Assembly: GCF_040802235.1 (NCBI RefSeq)
Contig: NC_133168.1
Span: 33,189,759-33,253,758, forward strand
Reading direction: 5' to 3'
Length of the DNA: 64,000 nucleotides
Source: Manis javanica
Lineage: Eukaryota; Chordata; Mammalia; Pholidota; Manidae
Position numbers and translations under genes: made by a program
Notes under the pieces: generated by a model
What the model saw: the letters and a program-made list of their open reading frames with translations, nothing else
What the model was told of the DNA's origin: nothing
Databases searched by the model: none
Part shown: piece by piece, positions 1-10,908 of the stretch
Numbering within the stretch: position 1 is the first letter of the stretch
How the letters are laid out: every line of letters starts with the position of its first letter

Positions 1-1668
1 CTACTAGAACTGATATCGGAATACAGCAAAGTTGCAGGATACAAAATCAACACACAGAAATCTGTAGCTTTCCTATACACTAACAACGAATCAATAGAAA
101 GAGAAATCAGGAAAACAATTCCATTCACCATTGCATCAAAAAGAATAAAATACCTAGGAATAAACCTAACCAAGGAAGTGAAAGACTTATACTCTGAAAA
201 CTACAAGTCACTCTTAAGAGAAATTAAAGGGGACACTAATAAATGGAAACTCATCCCATGCTCATGGCTAGGAAGAATTAATATCATCAAAATGGCCATC
301 CTGCCGAAAGCAATATACAAATTTGATGCAATCCCTCTCAAATTACCAGCAGCATTCTTCAATGAATTGGAACAAATAATTCAAAAATTCATATGGAAAC
401 ACCAAAGACCCCGAATAGCCAAAGCAATCCTAAAAAAGAAGAATAAAGTAGGGGGGATCTCACTCCCCAACTTCAAGCTCTACTACAAAGCCATAGTAAT
501 CAAGACAATTTGGTACTGGCACAAGAACAGAGCCACAGACCAGTGGAACAGATTAGAGACCCCAGAAATTAACCCAAACATATATGGTCAATTAATATTT
601 GATAAAGGAGCCATGGACATACAATGGCAAAATGACAGTCTCTTCAACAGATGGTGCTGGCAAAACTGGACAGCTACATGTAGGAGAATGAAACTGGACC
701 ATTGTCTAACCCCATATACAAAGGTAAACTCAAAATGGATCAAAGACCTGAATGTAAGTCACGAAACCATTAAACTCTTGGAAAAAAACATAGGCAAAAA
801 CCTCTTAGATATAAACATGAGTGATCTCTTCTTGAACATATCTCCCCGGGCAAGGAAAACAACAGCAAAAATGAGCAAGTGGGACTACATTAAGCTGAAA
901 AGCTTCTGTACAGCGAAAGACACCATCAATAGAACAAAAAGGAACCCTACAGTATGGGAGAATATATTTGAAAATGACAGATCTGATAAAGGCTTGACGT
1001 CCAGAATATATAAAGAGCTCACACGCCTCAACAAACAAAAAACAAATAACCCAATTAAAAAATGGGCAGAGGAACTGAACAGACAGTTCTCCAAAAAAGA
1101 AATACAGATGGCCAAGAGACACATGAAAAGATGCTCCACATCGCTAATTATCAGAGAAATGCAAATTAAAACTACAATGAGGTATCACCTCACACCAGTA
1201 AGGATAGCTGCCATCCAAAAGACAAACAACAACAAATGTTGGCGAGGCTGTGGAGAAAGGGGAACCCTCCTACACTGCTGGTGGGAATGTAAATTAGTTC
1301 AACCATTGTGGAAAGCAGTATGGAGGTGCATCAAAATGCTCAAAACAGACCTACCATTTGACCCAGGAATTCCACTCCTAGGAATTTACCCTAAGAACGC
1401 AGCAATCAAGTTTGAGAAAGACAGATGCACTCCTATGTTTATCGCAGCACTATTTACAATAGCCAAGAATTGGAAGCAACCTAAATGTCCATCTGTAGAT
1501 GAATGGATAAAGAAGATGTGGTACATATACACAATGGAATACTACTCAGCCATAAGAAGTGGAAAAATCCAACCATTTGCAGCAACATGGATGGAGCTGG
1601 AGAGTATTATGCTCAGTGAAATAAGCCAAGCGGAGAAAGAGAAATACCAAATGATTTCACTCATCTGA
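1..1668 (+). CDS. L1 ORF2p, C-terminal 555 residues (partial)
   Basis: The reading frame is open from base 1 to the stop at 1666-1668, so the first in-window Met (178) is not a real start. It is the end of L1 ORF2, the endonuclease/reverse transcriptase that copies L1 RNA at a nicked target. The visible part follows the catalytic FADD motif and covers the RT thumb and C-terminal region. The cysteine-rich C-terminal motif (Cys-x3-Cys ... His-Cys-Trp-Trp-x-Cys) at about 1237-1290 is intact. The homologous minus-strand copy has a stop here. A few substitutions separate the two. With no break in 555 codons this is a young copy; whether the N-terminal half is intact cannot be seen. Confidence 0.9.
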   Translation, partial: LLELISEYSKVAGYKINTQKSVAFLYTNNESIEREIRKTIPFTIASKRIKYLGINLTKEVKDLYSENYKSLLREIKGDTNKWKLIPCSWLGRINIIKMAILPKAIYKFDAIPLKLPAAFFNELEQIIQKFIWKHQRPRIAKAILKKKNKVGGISLPNFKLYYKAIVIKTIWYWHKNRATDQWNRLETPEINPNIYGQLIFDKGAMDIQWQNDSLFNRWCWQNWTATCRRMKLDHCLTPYTKVNSKWIKDLNVSHETIKLLEKNIGKNLLDINMSDLFLNISPRARKTTAKMSKWDYIKLKSFCTAKDTINRTKRNPTVWENIFENDRSDKGLTSRIYKELTRLNKQKTNNPIKKWAEELNRQFSKKEIQMAKRHMKRCSTSLIIREMQIKTTMRYHLTPVRIAAIQKTNNNKCWRGCGERGTLLHCWWECKLVQPLWKAVWRCIKMLKTDLPFDPGIPLLGIYPKNAAIKFEKDRCTPMFIAALFTIAKNWKQPKCPSVDEWIKKMWYIYTMEYYSAIRSGKIQPFAATWMELESIMLSEISQAEKEKYQMISLI

Positions 1669-2041
1669 GGAGTATAGGAACAAAGGAAAAACTGAAGGAA
1701 CAAAACAGCAGCAGAATTACAGAACCCAAAAATGGACTAACAGGTACCAAAGGGAAAGGAACTGGGGAGGATGGGTGGGCAGGGAGGGATAAGGGGGGGG
1801 AAGAAGAAGGAGGGTATTAAGATTAGCATGCATGGGGGGGAGGGAGAAAGGGGAGGGTGGGCTGCACAACACAGAGAGGACAAGTAGTGACTCTACCACA
1901 TTTTGCTAAGCTGATGGACAGTAACCGTAATGTGGTTGTTAGGGGGGACCTGATATAGGGGAGAGCATAGTAAACATAGTATTCTTCAGGTAAGTGTAGA
2001 TTAAAAATTTAAAAAAAAAAAAAGAAAGAAAGAAAGAAAAG
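1669..2041 (+). other. L1 3' UTR and first A-rich tract
   Basis: Follows the ORF2 stop. It contains the purine/G-rich segment typical of L1 3' UTRs (about 1760-1860, with several runs of G) and ends in an A-rich tract followed by GAAA repeats at about 2004-2041. In an ordinary L1 this tract would be the terminal poly(A). Here non-L1 sequence continues beyond it, which marks the start of the 3' extension. Confidence 0.8.
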
Positions 2042-3845
2042 GGGGATTACTCCTTAACAGGATAAAACTATTGGTAAATCAAAGATCAACGCATGCTTTA
2101 AATATCCTTAATGTTGATCACTTAAAGGGTGTCAGATGATCAGCTATGGAGGTACTCTTTTCTGATAATATTCCTTTCTCTTAATTAAAAAAAAAAAAAA
2201 AAAAAGCAGTTCCTGTGTGCTGACCTCCAATGAGTTCTGCACAGTGGTATAGAGGGCATGTCAAAGTGTGGGCAAAGGGTCTGTTTGTTTCTACGCAGAA
2301 GATCAAGGCCTAGCTTGGATACCCAGAAAATGAACTAAGATACGATATGAGGAGGAGCTTCCGGCATCAGCACTCTCTGGAGGACTCGTGCCGGGGGATG
2401 ATCATCAAAAAGCCTCCACAGGGATCCGGACGATGCTGCGGTTGTGGCTGCATCCAGCCCACCGTCTCCTGGACTTGCCATAAGAAGGAGGAGGGAGATG
2501 TCTAGGCTGGCATGTGCATACAGTGAGACAACGAATTTGACTGGATCTGTACTGTTGGAACTCAACCAGGAGTTGGGAGGGGTGCAAGTTGTAGCACCCC
2601 AAAATCTCATGACTATAGACTATCTATGGTTAAAAGAACATATGGGATGTGAACAGATCCCAGAAATGGGCTGCTTTAATTTGTCTGATGGTTCAAGTAC
2701 AGTTGGACAATATCCATCATATCATAGATAAATTTTCACAAATGCCTAGGGTGCCTAAATGGTTTTCTTGGCTTCACTGGAGATGGTTGGTAATTATAGA
2801 TTTGCTTTGTTTATGTCACCGTATTCCTATTATGTTAATATGTGTGTGCAAATTAGTTAGTAGTTTAAAACCTATACATACTTAAGGTACTATACAAGAA
2901 GATATGTCAAAGAAATAATCAATCCTCCCAAGTTTCCTTCATATGCTACATCTATAGCTTTTCTTCTTCCTTCCTAATTACAAACCTTAAATAGAATTCG
3001 TGCCTCATATCGAATTTACCGAGTATCATAATTCCTCCAGGTGGTAAAGATACCTAGAGACAAGTGCTGGGCATAGAAGCCACAGGGCATAAATCTGCAA
3101 AGAAGTAAAAAGCTAACCTTTGCAAACAATATGGCTTCTCTCTCACTTACCAACTTTACATTTCCCTGTATGGCCCCGGAAGATGACTGGTTAGCCAGAG
3201 ACGGGTAAGATTCCTCAAGGGAGGAACAACCTAAGACAGGCACAGTCGCAGGGGGGCCATCAGGTGAGAATTTGGGGGTCAACAGAGGTGAGGCTCAGAA
3301 CCTCACCCCCCATGCTTTGAGAGAAATCTTCTGCATCCGTGGATGTCTTGCTGCCCTTGTCTAGCCTGGATTAATACTTAGTCCATAGGCACACACCTGA
3401 TCATCTGATCATCTATATTTGCCTTCTTACAGCACTAAACTATGTTTTCTACCTTTATCTTGCATCTACCTACCACTTCAGCATTTTATTAAAAATAAAA
3501 ATAATAATAATAATAGGAGAAATGTGGGATCAACATATAAATCAAGTACAAAAATCAAATGAATATTCATATTTGACCTGATGGTTTATAGGTCATATTG
3601 CATGATCAAAACCGAAAGTTTCTGTGATGAATGCCCTTGTACTGTTCACCATGTAAGAATTTATTCACTCTGTAAGAATTCGTTCACCATGTAAGAACTT
3701 GTTCGTTATGCTTCAGAAGATTGGAGACTGACGAGAATTAGGCTTGAGATGGATTAATGATTGTACATTGAGCATTGACCCCCCTATACTGAATTTTATT
3801 GTTGTTAACAACCAGTTGATCAATAAATATGAGAGATGCCCTCTC
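2042..3845 (+). repeat. 3' transduced segment: env-TM relic plus LTR U3-R
   Basis: Non-L1 sequence between the first A-tract and the terminal poly(A) of the L1. A reading frame in 2444-2731 contains Cys-x7-Cys (2648-2674), resembling a retroviral TM CX6CC motif with the first Cys of the pair changed to Gly. An overlapping frame to 2885 holds a Trp-rich juxtamembrane stretch and a hydrophobic span with Cys residues. At 3515-3523 a purine tract abuts TGTGGG, as at a polypurine tract/LTR junction. About 320 bp later AATAAA (3822) precedes the poly(A). I read this as the 3' end of a degraded retrovirus read through by L1. The family is not identified, and the env call rests on motif shape. Confidence 0.6.
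3523..3845 (+). repeat. Probable LTR (U3-R) supplying the L1 poly(A) signal
   Basis: Begins TGTGGGATC directly after the purine tract AGGAGAAA, contains a short direct repeat of a GTAAGAA-type motif (about 3651-3700), and ends with AATAAA 18 bases before the poly(A). U5 is absent, as expected if the transcript was cleaved at the end of R. The same segment closes the minus-strand L1 at 18966-19289. Confidence 0.55.
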
Positions 3846-3961
3846 AAAAAAAAAAAAAAAAAAAAAAAGGAACAGGTTATGTTGGTGTTCCAAATTCACC
3901 TGACAAATGCTATTGCTTAGATTTTTGCTTCTAGCATTAATAAAAGAATAATTTCCGTGTC

Positions 3962-3998
3962 AAAAAAATAAATAAATAAATAAATAAATAAATAGATA
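3962..3998 (+). repeat. AAAT microsatellite
   Basis: Simple tandem repeat of AAAT, about nine units, at the end of a short AT-rich stretch that follows the L1 poly(A). It may be the decayed tail of an older retroposon covering about 3869-3998, which I could not identify. Confidence 0.8.
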
Positions 3999-4639
3999 AA
4001 AGCATTTAAAAAGACAACTTTATTGAAATAATTTTATTAAAAATTTTTTATGTTCATTAGCTATAATTTATATTTTGTCTTTTAATTTTTATAGAGGTTT
4101 TAGAGCATTGTATAAGAAAAATCCTTTTAAAATCATATTAAAATAATTCAGTGCTCTTAAACTAATTTTAACTTATTAAGATTAATCAGATTTTATGCAT
4201 ATAAAAAACCGTTTAGATGATTACTGTCAAAGAAAGACAAATTGCATGAAATTTTATTATAATTGGGGATTTTGCTGAAATGAAAGCAAGAAAAACAAAT
4301 TTTATAGAATAAATGTATAATAATTTATGAAGTAAAAAAAAAAAAAAAAAAAATATTCTGATTTTCACCTTGTTAGTCCAAATTGCTAAGATTTTTACAG
4401 TATTTCATCATTTTTAGGGAAAATGTTTTCAGTCAAGTTTTCTTTTTTTACTTAGACTGTAGACTATTTTCTTAAGTGGGAAAATGGTTGCTGAGTGTGC
4501 AAAATGAGTACAAAAGACTTTAGCAGGAAGACACTATGATCATTTGAAATTCTTCATCCCTGGAAAATTCTCCAATTAGGCTTATGAAGGCAATCCAATT
4601 TAGCAAACTGCTAATTGGAGAAAGCAAGAGCTTATTGGC

Positions 4640-4830
4640 AGGGCTGGAAATTGCACTGCACTTGTCCTTGGCTCCCACAGTGCTCACGCCCCGGGTAATG
4701 CTCCCGCAGGTCCTTGAGCTTGCCCTCCAGCAGGGCCCTTGTCCCAGCCCCACGCTGCAGGTGGTGCTCTCTTGAGGCTACGTCAGCCTGAGTGGGACTG
4801 GGTTGGCAACTGATTTCTTGCTGGTCCAAC
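4640..4830. other. GC-rich island in AT-rich DNA, unidentified
   Basis: About 190 bp much richer in G+C than the flanks. On the minus strand a 70-codon open frame (4632-4844) reads as a charged, helix-prone peptide with Leu/Glu/Lys/Arg-rich spacing. The island could be a fragment of a processed pseudogene or an old conserved element. No splice sites or homology are evident to me. The rest of 3999-5490 shows only AT-rich unique sequence with a poly(A) run near 4334-4353. Confidence 0.3.
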
Positions 4831-5491
4831 AACTTAAAAGACACTAAATCTAAAATCAGACATGATAATGAGGGTTTTCCATGCCTTTACTTTATTATAC
4901 ATTTAGTACCCCAATGTCTTGGATTTTTTTTCTATAGCACAGTGTAATTGGGAGGAAAAGTTAGTACCTTAGTCAGCTGAGGGCTTAGGTGAGGTGATTT
5001 CAGGATAGTAGGTGATGGACTGGGAATTTAAGGTGTCTGTCTCTGGGTTTGTATGTCTCTTTTTCTCTCTATTCCCTAGTTTCTCTCACTCCTTTGGGAC
5101 TCTAGTTCCTATTTGTGTAATTATACTTGAAATTCCTTGGTTTCCGAAATGGTTTAGTTTCAGCTTTATGATCCAGTAGAAACTTCACTATTTCTTAGTT
5201 TTTTCTCTTTGCAGCTAGAGCTGTTTCACAAAGCCGCATGGTGCCACTAAAACCTCTGGAAGGAATACGAAGTTTCAGATGTAAAAGGAGTAGCTTATTA
5301 GAAAGCCCTAGTGGACCTACTGTAATGAGCTGGAGATTTCTCTAGAGGTCAGCTGCTTGTTTGATGAAAAGATGAAACATTTTGCTAAATAAGAAGATTT
5401 AAAACCTCCAGCGGAAGTATGCTACTAAGTCATAGGGTTTTTATTTCTCTCTTCCTAGCTCTATCAGAAGTGGCTGTGGCTGTTCCCCCAC

Positions 5492-5844
5492 TGTCTGAAA
5501 ACAATGGGTTTCAGTCCCAGGCAAGTTCACTATGGATTCAGTGAGACTGAGGAATGACAATGGGACGTTCTTGGGGTGAAAGGGTTTATTACCTGGCTTG
5601 TTCTCCCAGTGATAGATCGAACACTAGAATTACATCTGCATCCAATAGTCTGCAGGTCTGTAATCCTCCTTGTCTCTGCCTCTGTGCAGAGAACTGGGCA
5701 GAGCTTTTTATATAGTGTCTCAGTCAATAATAGCTTATTGCCTGTGGATGTGGAAACAGTAGCCTAGCAGCAGGCCAGTTACATCATCAAGTAGTTTAGG
5801 TTCAGGTGAGGATCCTGGCCAGAGGAACCTTCACTTTATCCTCA
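5492..5844 (-). repeat. ERV LTR, type B, minus orientation
   Basis: Reads on the minus strand as the same LTR type found at 46717-47067 and 47506-47853. It has a U3 with the TGATGTAACTGGCC-type segment, a TATA-like element (about 5710 on plus), and an R/U5 with the CCCTTTCACCCCAAG-type block and terminal AAACCCATTG...GACA. The extreme U3 end is eroded. Together with the plus-strand LTR at 6006-6407 it forms a U3-to-U3 pair separated by about 160 bp of unrelated sequence. Confidence 0.75.
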
Positions 5845-6005
5845 CCCAGTGGAATGAAATCTACCTCCAAAAATATCTTCACAGGCTGGGCCTCCTACTT
5901 TAGGTCTCTGTGGGGAGGCTCCAAGGATTTGAAACAATTCTCAGACTTAGGAAGCAGAACTGGAAATCATAGTGTTTCTTTCTTAGCATGATGAAGAAAC
6001 ACTGG

Positions 6006-6407
6006 TGTGGATAAAATGAAGGTTCCTGTGGCCAGGATTCTCACCTAGCCCTGGTTGGCTAACTCACTACACATGTGTGGGCAATACGTTGTTATTGACT
6101 CTATATAAACAGCCCTGCCCAGTGGTCTGGGCAACACTGTGGTAAGCTGCAGGAGAGCAGAGGCTGGAGTGGTGGCAGTGCTGAGGACAAATACTGGGCG
6201 GCTGTGCAGGCAGAAAGGCCCAGAGGCAGAGACCAGCTTGCTGCATGTGGACTCGCTCTGAGTGAACAGGATTTTAGTGATTGACCTGCCACTGTGGGAA
6301 TAAAGTTGGGTATGACCCTTTCACCCCAAGAATGTTTTTCTGTCACATCTTTGGTCACACTGAATCCATAGTGAACTTGCCTGGGGCTGAAACCTATTTG
6401 CAAGACA
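6006..6407 (+). repeat. ERV LTR, type A, plus orientation
   Basis: A 402-bp LTR beginning TGTGGATAAAATG and ending GCAAGACA. A TATA box lies at about 6101 (CTATATAAAC) and AATAAA at 6299. The R/U5 block ends with the motif shared by every LTR of this family in the window. No internal retroviral sequence adjoins it and no 4-6 bp target duplication is evident. Confidence 0.8.
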
Positions 6408-6479
6408 ACTGGCTTATTGGGATAAAAATAATAAATGATGAAGTCAGCATAAGTCAAAGTAATACACACCATTGGTAGC

Positions 6480-6662
6480 AGTCACAAAGTTTAGGAAAAA
6501 TTTGAGATATATAAAAAATTATTGGGGGGGATGGGGAGAGGGTAGAAGGGCACAATAATTTGCAGTCACAATAGACGTTGATCACAGGGACTGTTGAACA
6601 ACTATGATGTACATCTGAAACCAACATAATATTGTGTATTAATGATGCTTTAATAAAAAAAC
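6480..6662 (+). repeat. L1 3' end fragment (older L1M-type)
   Basis: A G-rich stretch followed by the typical older-L1 tail (TGATGTACATCTGAAACC..., then TTTAATAAAA). A truncated 3' end with a decayed poly(A). Confidence 0.6.
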
Positions 6663-9600
6663 AAACAATGGTTACTCATTGTATTATACAGCAGCAAGTA
6701 CTTGGCAGAAAATATTTGGGCCTCTCATGTGTTAAATGAATCTATAGTGTCATTTGTTGTGGACTTAACCATTGTCATTTCCATGAATTTTTGTCACAGA
6801 TAGAAGCTAAATATCCTAATTTTCATTACTACCCCACAGTTCTGAGGCTTAGCAGTAGTGAGGTTTTATTGCAATGTTTGAAGTTGGGCTTGAGACTGAA
6901 ATTTTTCTGAATAATAACTTACATTTATTGTTTTTGTTTATGAATTTATTAAGCAATCATTAATATTGAACAATGGTTTTGAAAATTAACTTCTACTGCA
7001 GACTTGATATTGCTTCTTAATGAATTCAATCTAAAATTAAAAGCCAAAACAGTGTTTACAGGCAAACTTATATCCTTTTAATGGTAACTAACATTGCTTG
7101 AATCACAAGTAATCCCAGGCTGCTTTACACTTTGCTTTCAAAAGTTAAAATGAGAAGTTAGATCTCCATTCCCACACTAATTTTAGTGGATATATTTTCA
7201 GAGCTTAAAGTATAGTTCCAACAACATTTTTGAACCTCCATGCAAGTATAAAGGAAATTACCATGTTTCAAAATCTATTTAATTTTAATTGAGGAGCTTC
7301 CACGTGATCTTCAATTGGAAGTGACTAATCTGCATTTTAATGCCATGCTTAAAAGGCAAATAGGAAGAGAATCTAAATAGAATTTTGAAACTATGTTCCA
7401 AACAATGAATATGCTCAATTAAAATTGTAGGCTTGTGGATTGATATCAGTATTTGGAAGTACCTGGCTGTGTGAAAAGATGAATACATGAAATTTCATTA
7501 CAGATCAGTATTAATTGAAGCTGAACATTTGCAATAGATTTTGACGAATGCTAGTGAAAACACTAACTTTGAGCTCCAATTAAGCTATTAAAATATTAGC
7601 CTCTCCCAAAAAAGAGTTCCATCCTTACCATTAGTAGGCCTCTGTTACAAAAAAATTGTACTCAGTTATTATTATTGTTGTTGTTCTATATTTTGGACAT
7701 GGTCAGTAAGAGTTTTATGGTAATTTGTATTCTCTCTTGTTGTCAAGTGTCTACATAAAATCCTCAGTTTAATATCTTTACCTACAAAGCCTACAATATT
7801 TACTGTCTAGTCCTTCACAGAAAATGTTTGCTGGCCTTGGATCTGGAGGATGTACACTGAAACAGTGACAGTGGTTTTCCCCGAGTAGGCAGATTATGAC
7901 TATTTTAATTTACTCTTTATTCTTGCTATTTGTATTTTCTCATTTATTAGCTATGAACATGTATTAACCATGTAATAAAGAAAATAAGCTATTAAAAATC
8001 ACTGAGAAATTTCTATTCATTTTTAAACGTTTGTCCGTAAGTCTAGGAAAAGATTGCCATCTTTCAACTTTACTGGTGAAAAACCTAGGTCAAAGTTTTG
8101 AAATATCAATGTTCTAATGAGGTATAACTGATGCCAGATTCTGTATTTTAATTTCATCATGGTTTAAGGGAGAAGGGATTGACATTCAGACTGGAAACTC
8201 TCACTCTAGATCCACTGCACAGTAAGCAAGAAGGCAGGCCTGTCAGCGCGTGCTGGCATCATGCCTGTTCCACTGTGAGAGAACAGCATCACTGCTAATT
8301 GAAACTGTAGAGGTGATTACCCAGGCTGAACCTTGAGAAGCAATATATATACCAACACTGGAGGGAAAAGGGCTATTTATTTGAAAAGTTCACCATCAAA
8401 TCACTGGACAGGATAAACAATTCATGAGGAAAATCAACACTTATTACAGTCATTGTAATTTGCTGATTTCTCTAGGCACTCTCAGTATGATGTTAAACTC
8501 CCTCAACCATCTTCTATTGGATAAGCAGCCATGATTGTGAAAAATCCATCACCTTTTTTTTCTTGATACCTCTTTCTACAGTTTTCAGAATTATATTTAA
8601 GCATGGTACAGACTGTATCTAATATTAGTAAGCACCCAATTTAGGATTAATTTCTCTGGAGGAACTAAGAGCCATATATGTATGTTAGTAATAACAACAC
8701 TGTGCAATTTGATCATTTATGAGCAGAATGATATATTTTTCATCTTAGGGAGTTCTGAGAGTTTGTATTCATTTTTGAAGCATCTGCAGCTTTCAGTACC
8801 AAGGCCACACAAATTTTCTGATCTTATTTTATTTAATGTCTCTACTGATTTGACTCTGATTAGAAGTTCAAATAATATAGTGATTCTTCTATGCCTTAAT
8901 TATGTGAAGGTATTTTTGTCTCTCTCCCAGCACAGCAGCAACTACAAATAAATTAACTGTTACACAGCTGTAACAGAGCACCTCTAGGTGGCTGTCTTTG
9001 AGGTGGCTATTATGCTAGGTTTCCAGATGGTTGAGATTTTTTTGCAATAGACTCAACCCCACTTCATAAATACATTTTCACAAGGGTACAGAAATCCAAC
9101 AGAGAATCACATATTTCCAAGTGCTCTCATGTGCACAACAGCTTTGATTTTGGGGGCATGTAAAATAAAATGGGTAAAAAAAAAAATGTTGCACATAGAG
9201 TAATTTTAATCCATTCCATTTTTAAATACCACAATAAATTTAATTTTCACAATAAATTAAATAGCCATATTCAGTTTACAAAATAGAATTACTTAGTGTG
9301 AAACCAGTATTTACAACAATATACATTATGTACACGACATTCTCTTTGTTGACACAGAACATGGAAGTAAAAGGACGACTTCCTAATGTGATTGACATGC
9401 TACCAGGGACACCACGGTCCATGTGAGAAAACGATAGTGCAAAATCACAACAGGAACTTTGGAACAGTGTCAGTTTTATGAGATAACATATTTTCTTAAA
9501 TAATAAGAAAATAGTATTTTCTGTTTTCATGACACCAATTCAGCATCTGAATTGAAGAGCCAGCTTGCCCTTAGAAAAGAATGCATACTGAATCCTTTAC

Positions 9601-9977
9601 TTCCTGAAGCCTCACAGCCATTGGTATGTTTTCACACATAAATCTTTTGGCTTAAATCTATGAAAATGGTAGGTGACAAATTCTGACTCAAAGGTAGACT
9701 AACTCTTTTAGAATAGCTGAAGTCACTTTTCCCCCAAACCACCACCTCTTCTTTTTGTAAATAGCTTAAAAGATGCAACTATGCAGACAGCAAATTGTAT
9801 TTTGTAAATTTTCAATAGAAAAAGAACTGATCTTATATTTGGTCACACACTGCATATGTGCAAGTATAGATGGAAAAATGAACTGGATAGTTGTGTCTAG
9901 GAAAAGTGCATATTTTAATCTTGAAGAGACAGTGCTCGTCTCCGGGCACAACACATAGTGTTGTATGACTTACTATT
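6663..9977 (-). other. HS3ST5: HS3ST5 3' UTR and 3' flank, limits unresolved
   Basis: AT-rich single-copy sequence with no recognisable repeat downstream of the HS3ST5 stop. The proximal part is expected to be 3' UTR because the terminal exon continues past the stop. Minus-strand AATAAA candidates occur at about 8825, 8354 and 7913 (TTTATT on plus). Sequence alone does not show which is used. Open frames here are short and look like chance. Confidence 0.4.
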
Positions 9978-10908
9978 TTAGGGCCAGTTCAATGTCCTCC
10001 CAGTGATCTGGTAAAATTTTTGATTAAAAGGGTGAAAGAATTTGCGCAATTTGGTAATGACAGAGGGGTCCACCTCTGGATGAATGCGCCCCTTGCTGCC
10101 TGCCAGGCACTTATTAAAGATAATGTTAAATCGCAAGCAGTAAAACCCTCTGGTAGCATTGAAATATAAATTGTATTGACTTATCCTTGGGGGAAGATTT
10201 AAGAACTTCTCCACGAGCTGAAGTTCTGGCAGAGGTTCCGTGATGAGGCGATCTCCATCGACAATGTGAAATTGTTCAATCGGAAAGTACTTTAACCATC
10301 TCTCCAGATGTTTGGTGTAGATACTGGTTCTTACTGCTTTGTATTTTGTGTTCACTTCACAGGTATTAGGGTCTATTGCCAGCTTCTCAAACTTATAGTA
10401 AGTTTTATTCTTCCTCTCCTTTCCCTCTAGCACCTGAGTGTAATCAGAAATAGCTCGTGTGGTGGGCTCCCTGACAATGATCAACAGCTTGACGGATGAG
10501 TTCATTTTGTAAATCCTTTCTGGAACCTCCTCCGTGATGAAATACGCTGGGCTCTTTTCAATTGTGATTTGCCGAGGGTAGGAAAAGGGCATCTTTTTCC
10601 TATACCACTCAGTGCCCTTGGCATAATTCTCATCGTTGTCAAAAAAGTGGATTTCTTGAGAGGCTTTGACCACTGCTGGATGGAGGTTCAGCATCTCAAG
10701 CAGAGCTCTTGTGCCTCCTTTCCTCACACCAATGATGATGGCCTTGGGGAGCTGTTGAACCAGGTCACGAAGGCGACCCTGCTCCTTGGATGTGTTGCCC
10801 TTCCGGAACTCATGCAGCAGGCCACGCTTAAACTGCAGGGCTCGAAGTGGGAATTCGGCCTGACTGCGGGCTCCGAATCGGCCTTCAATGGGGCAAATGG
10901 GTTGTAGC
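9978..10908 (-). CDS. HS3ST5: HS3ST5 terminal coding exon (sulfotransferase domain)
   Basis: Encodes residues 36-345 of heparan sulfate glucosamine 3-O-sulfotransferase 5, a Golgi enzyme that transfers sulfate from PAPS to the 3-OH of glucosamine in heparan sulfate. The family makes antithrombin-binding and herpesvirus gD-binding sites. Visible motifs in the full protein: 5'-phosphosulfate loop GVRKGGTR at 96-103, candidate catalytic Glu121 before HFFD, 3'-phosphate site Arg182...Ser190, and the Cys293/Cys303 disulfide pair. Sequons lie near 74, 172, 203 and 286. The acceptor is a pyrimidine-rich tract plus AG at 10910-10909. The phase completes codon Arg36, so the in-frame Met further upstream is intronic. 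The frame is intact to the stop. It is one residue shorter than the 346-residue human protein as I recall it, near the EGR motif. Confidence 0.97.

Larger units (their letters stand above)
1..3868 (+). mobile_element. Young L1, 3' part, with ~1.8-kb non-L1 3' extension
   Basis: The 3' portion of an L1 retrotransposon entering from the left edge of the window. In order it holds the C-terminal part of ORF2 (to 1668), the L1 3' UTR with a G-rich purine stretch (about 1780-1860), an A-rich tract (about 2004-2041), a short unique stretch, a second A-run (about 2187-2205), 1.6 kb of retrovirus-like sequence and a terminal A-run (3846-3868) preceded by AATAAA at 3822. The whole length is matched in reverse complement at 18947-22811, with roughly 99% identity judged by eye. 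The 5' end and any left target-site duplication lie outside the window. Confidence 0.92.

Noticed and set aside
805..1139. Open frames antisense to L1 ORF2 (and the mirror ones at 21673-22007 and 22639-23324)
   Set aside because: They lie opposite the real ORF2 frame, repeat in every L1 copy, and have no domain content of their own.
5492..6407. Target-site duplications flanking the LTR pairs and solo LTRs
   Set aside because: I compared the immediate 4-6 bases at the outer edges of 5492-6407, 31687-32559, 40604-47067, 47506-49241 and 60569-60839 and found no convincing match. A G follows the terminal ACA at several sites, but this is not a duplication.
10569..10907. A 112-residue plus-strand frame opposite HS3ST5
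   Set aside because: A shadow of the conserved sulfotransferase exon on the other strand.
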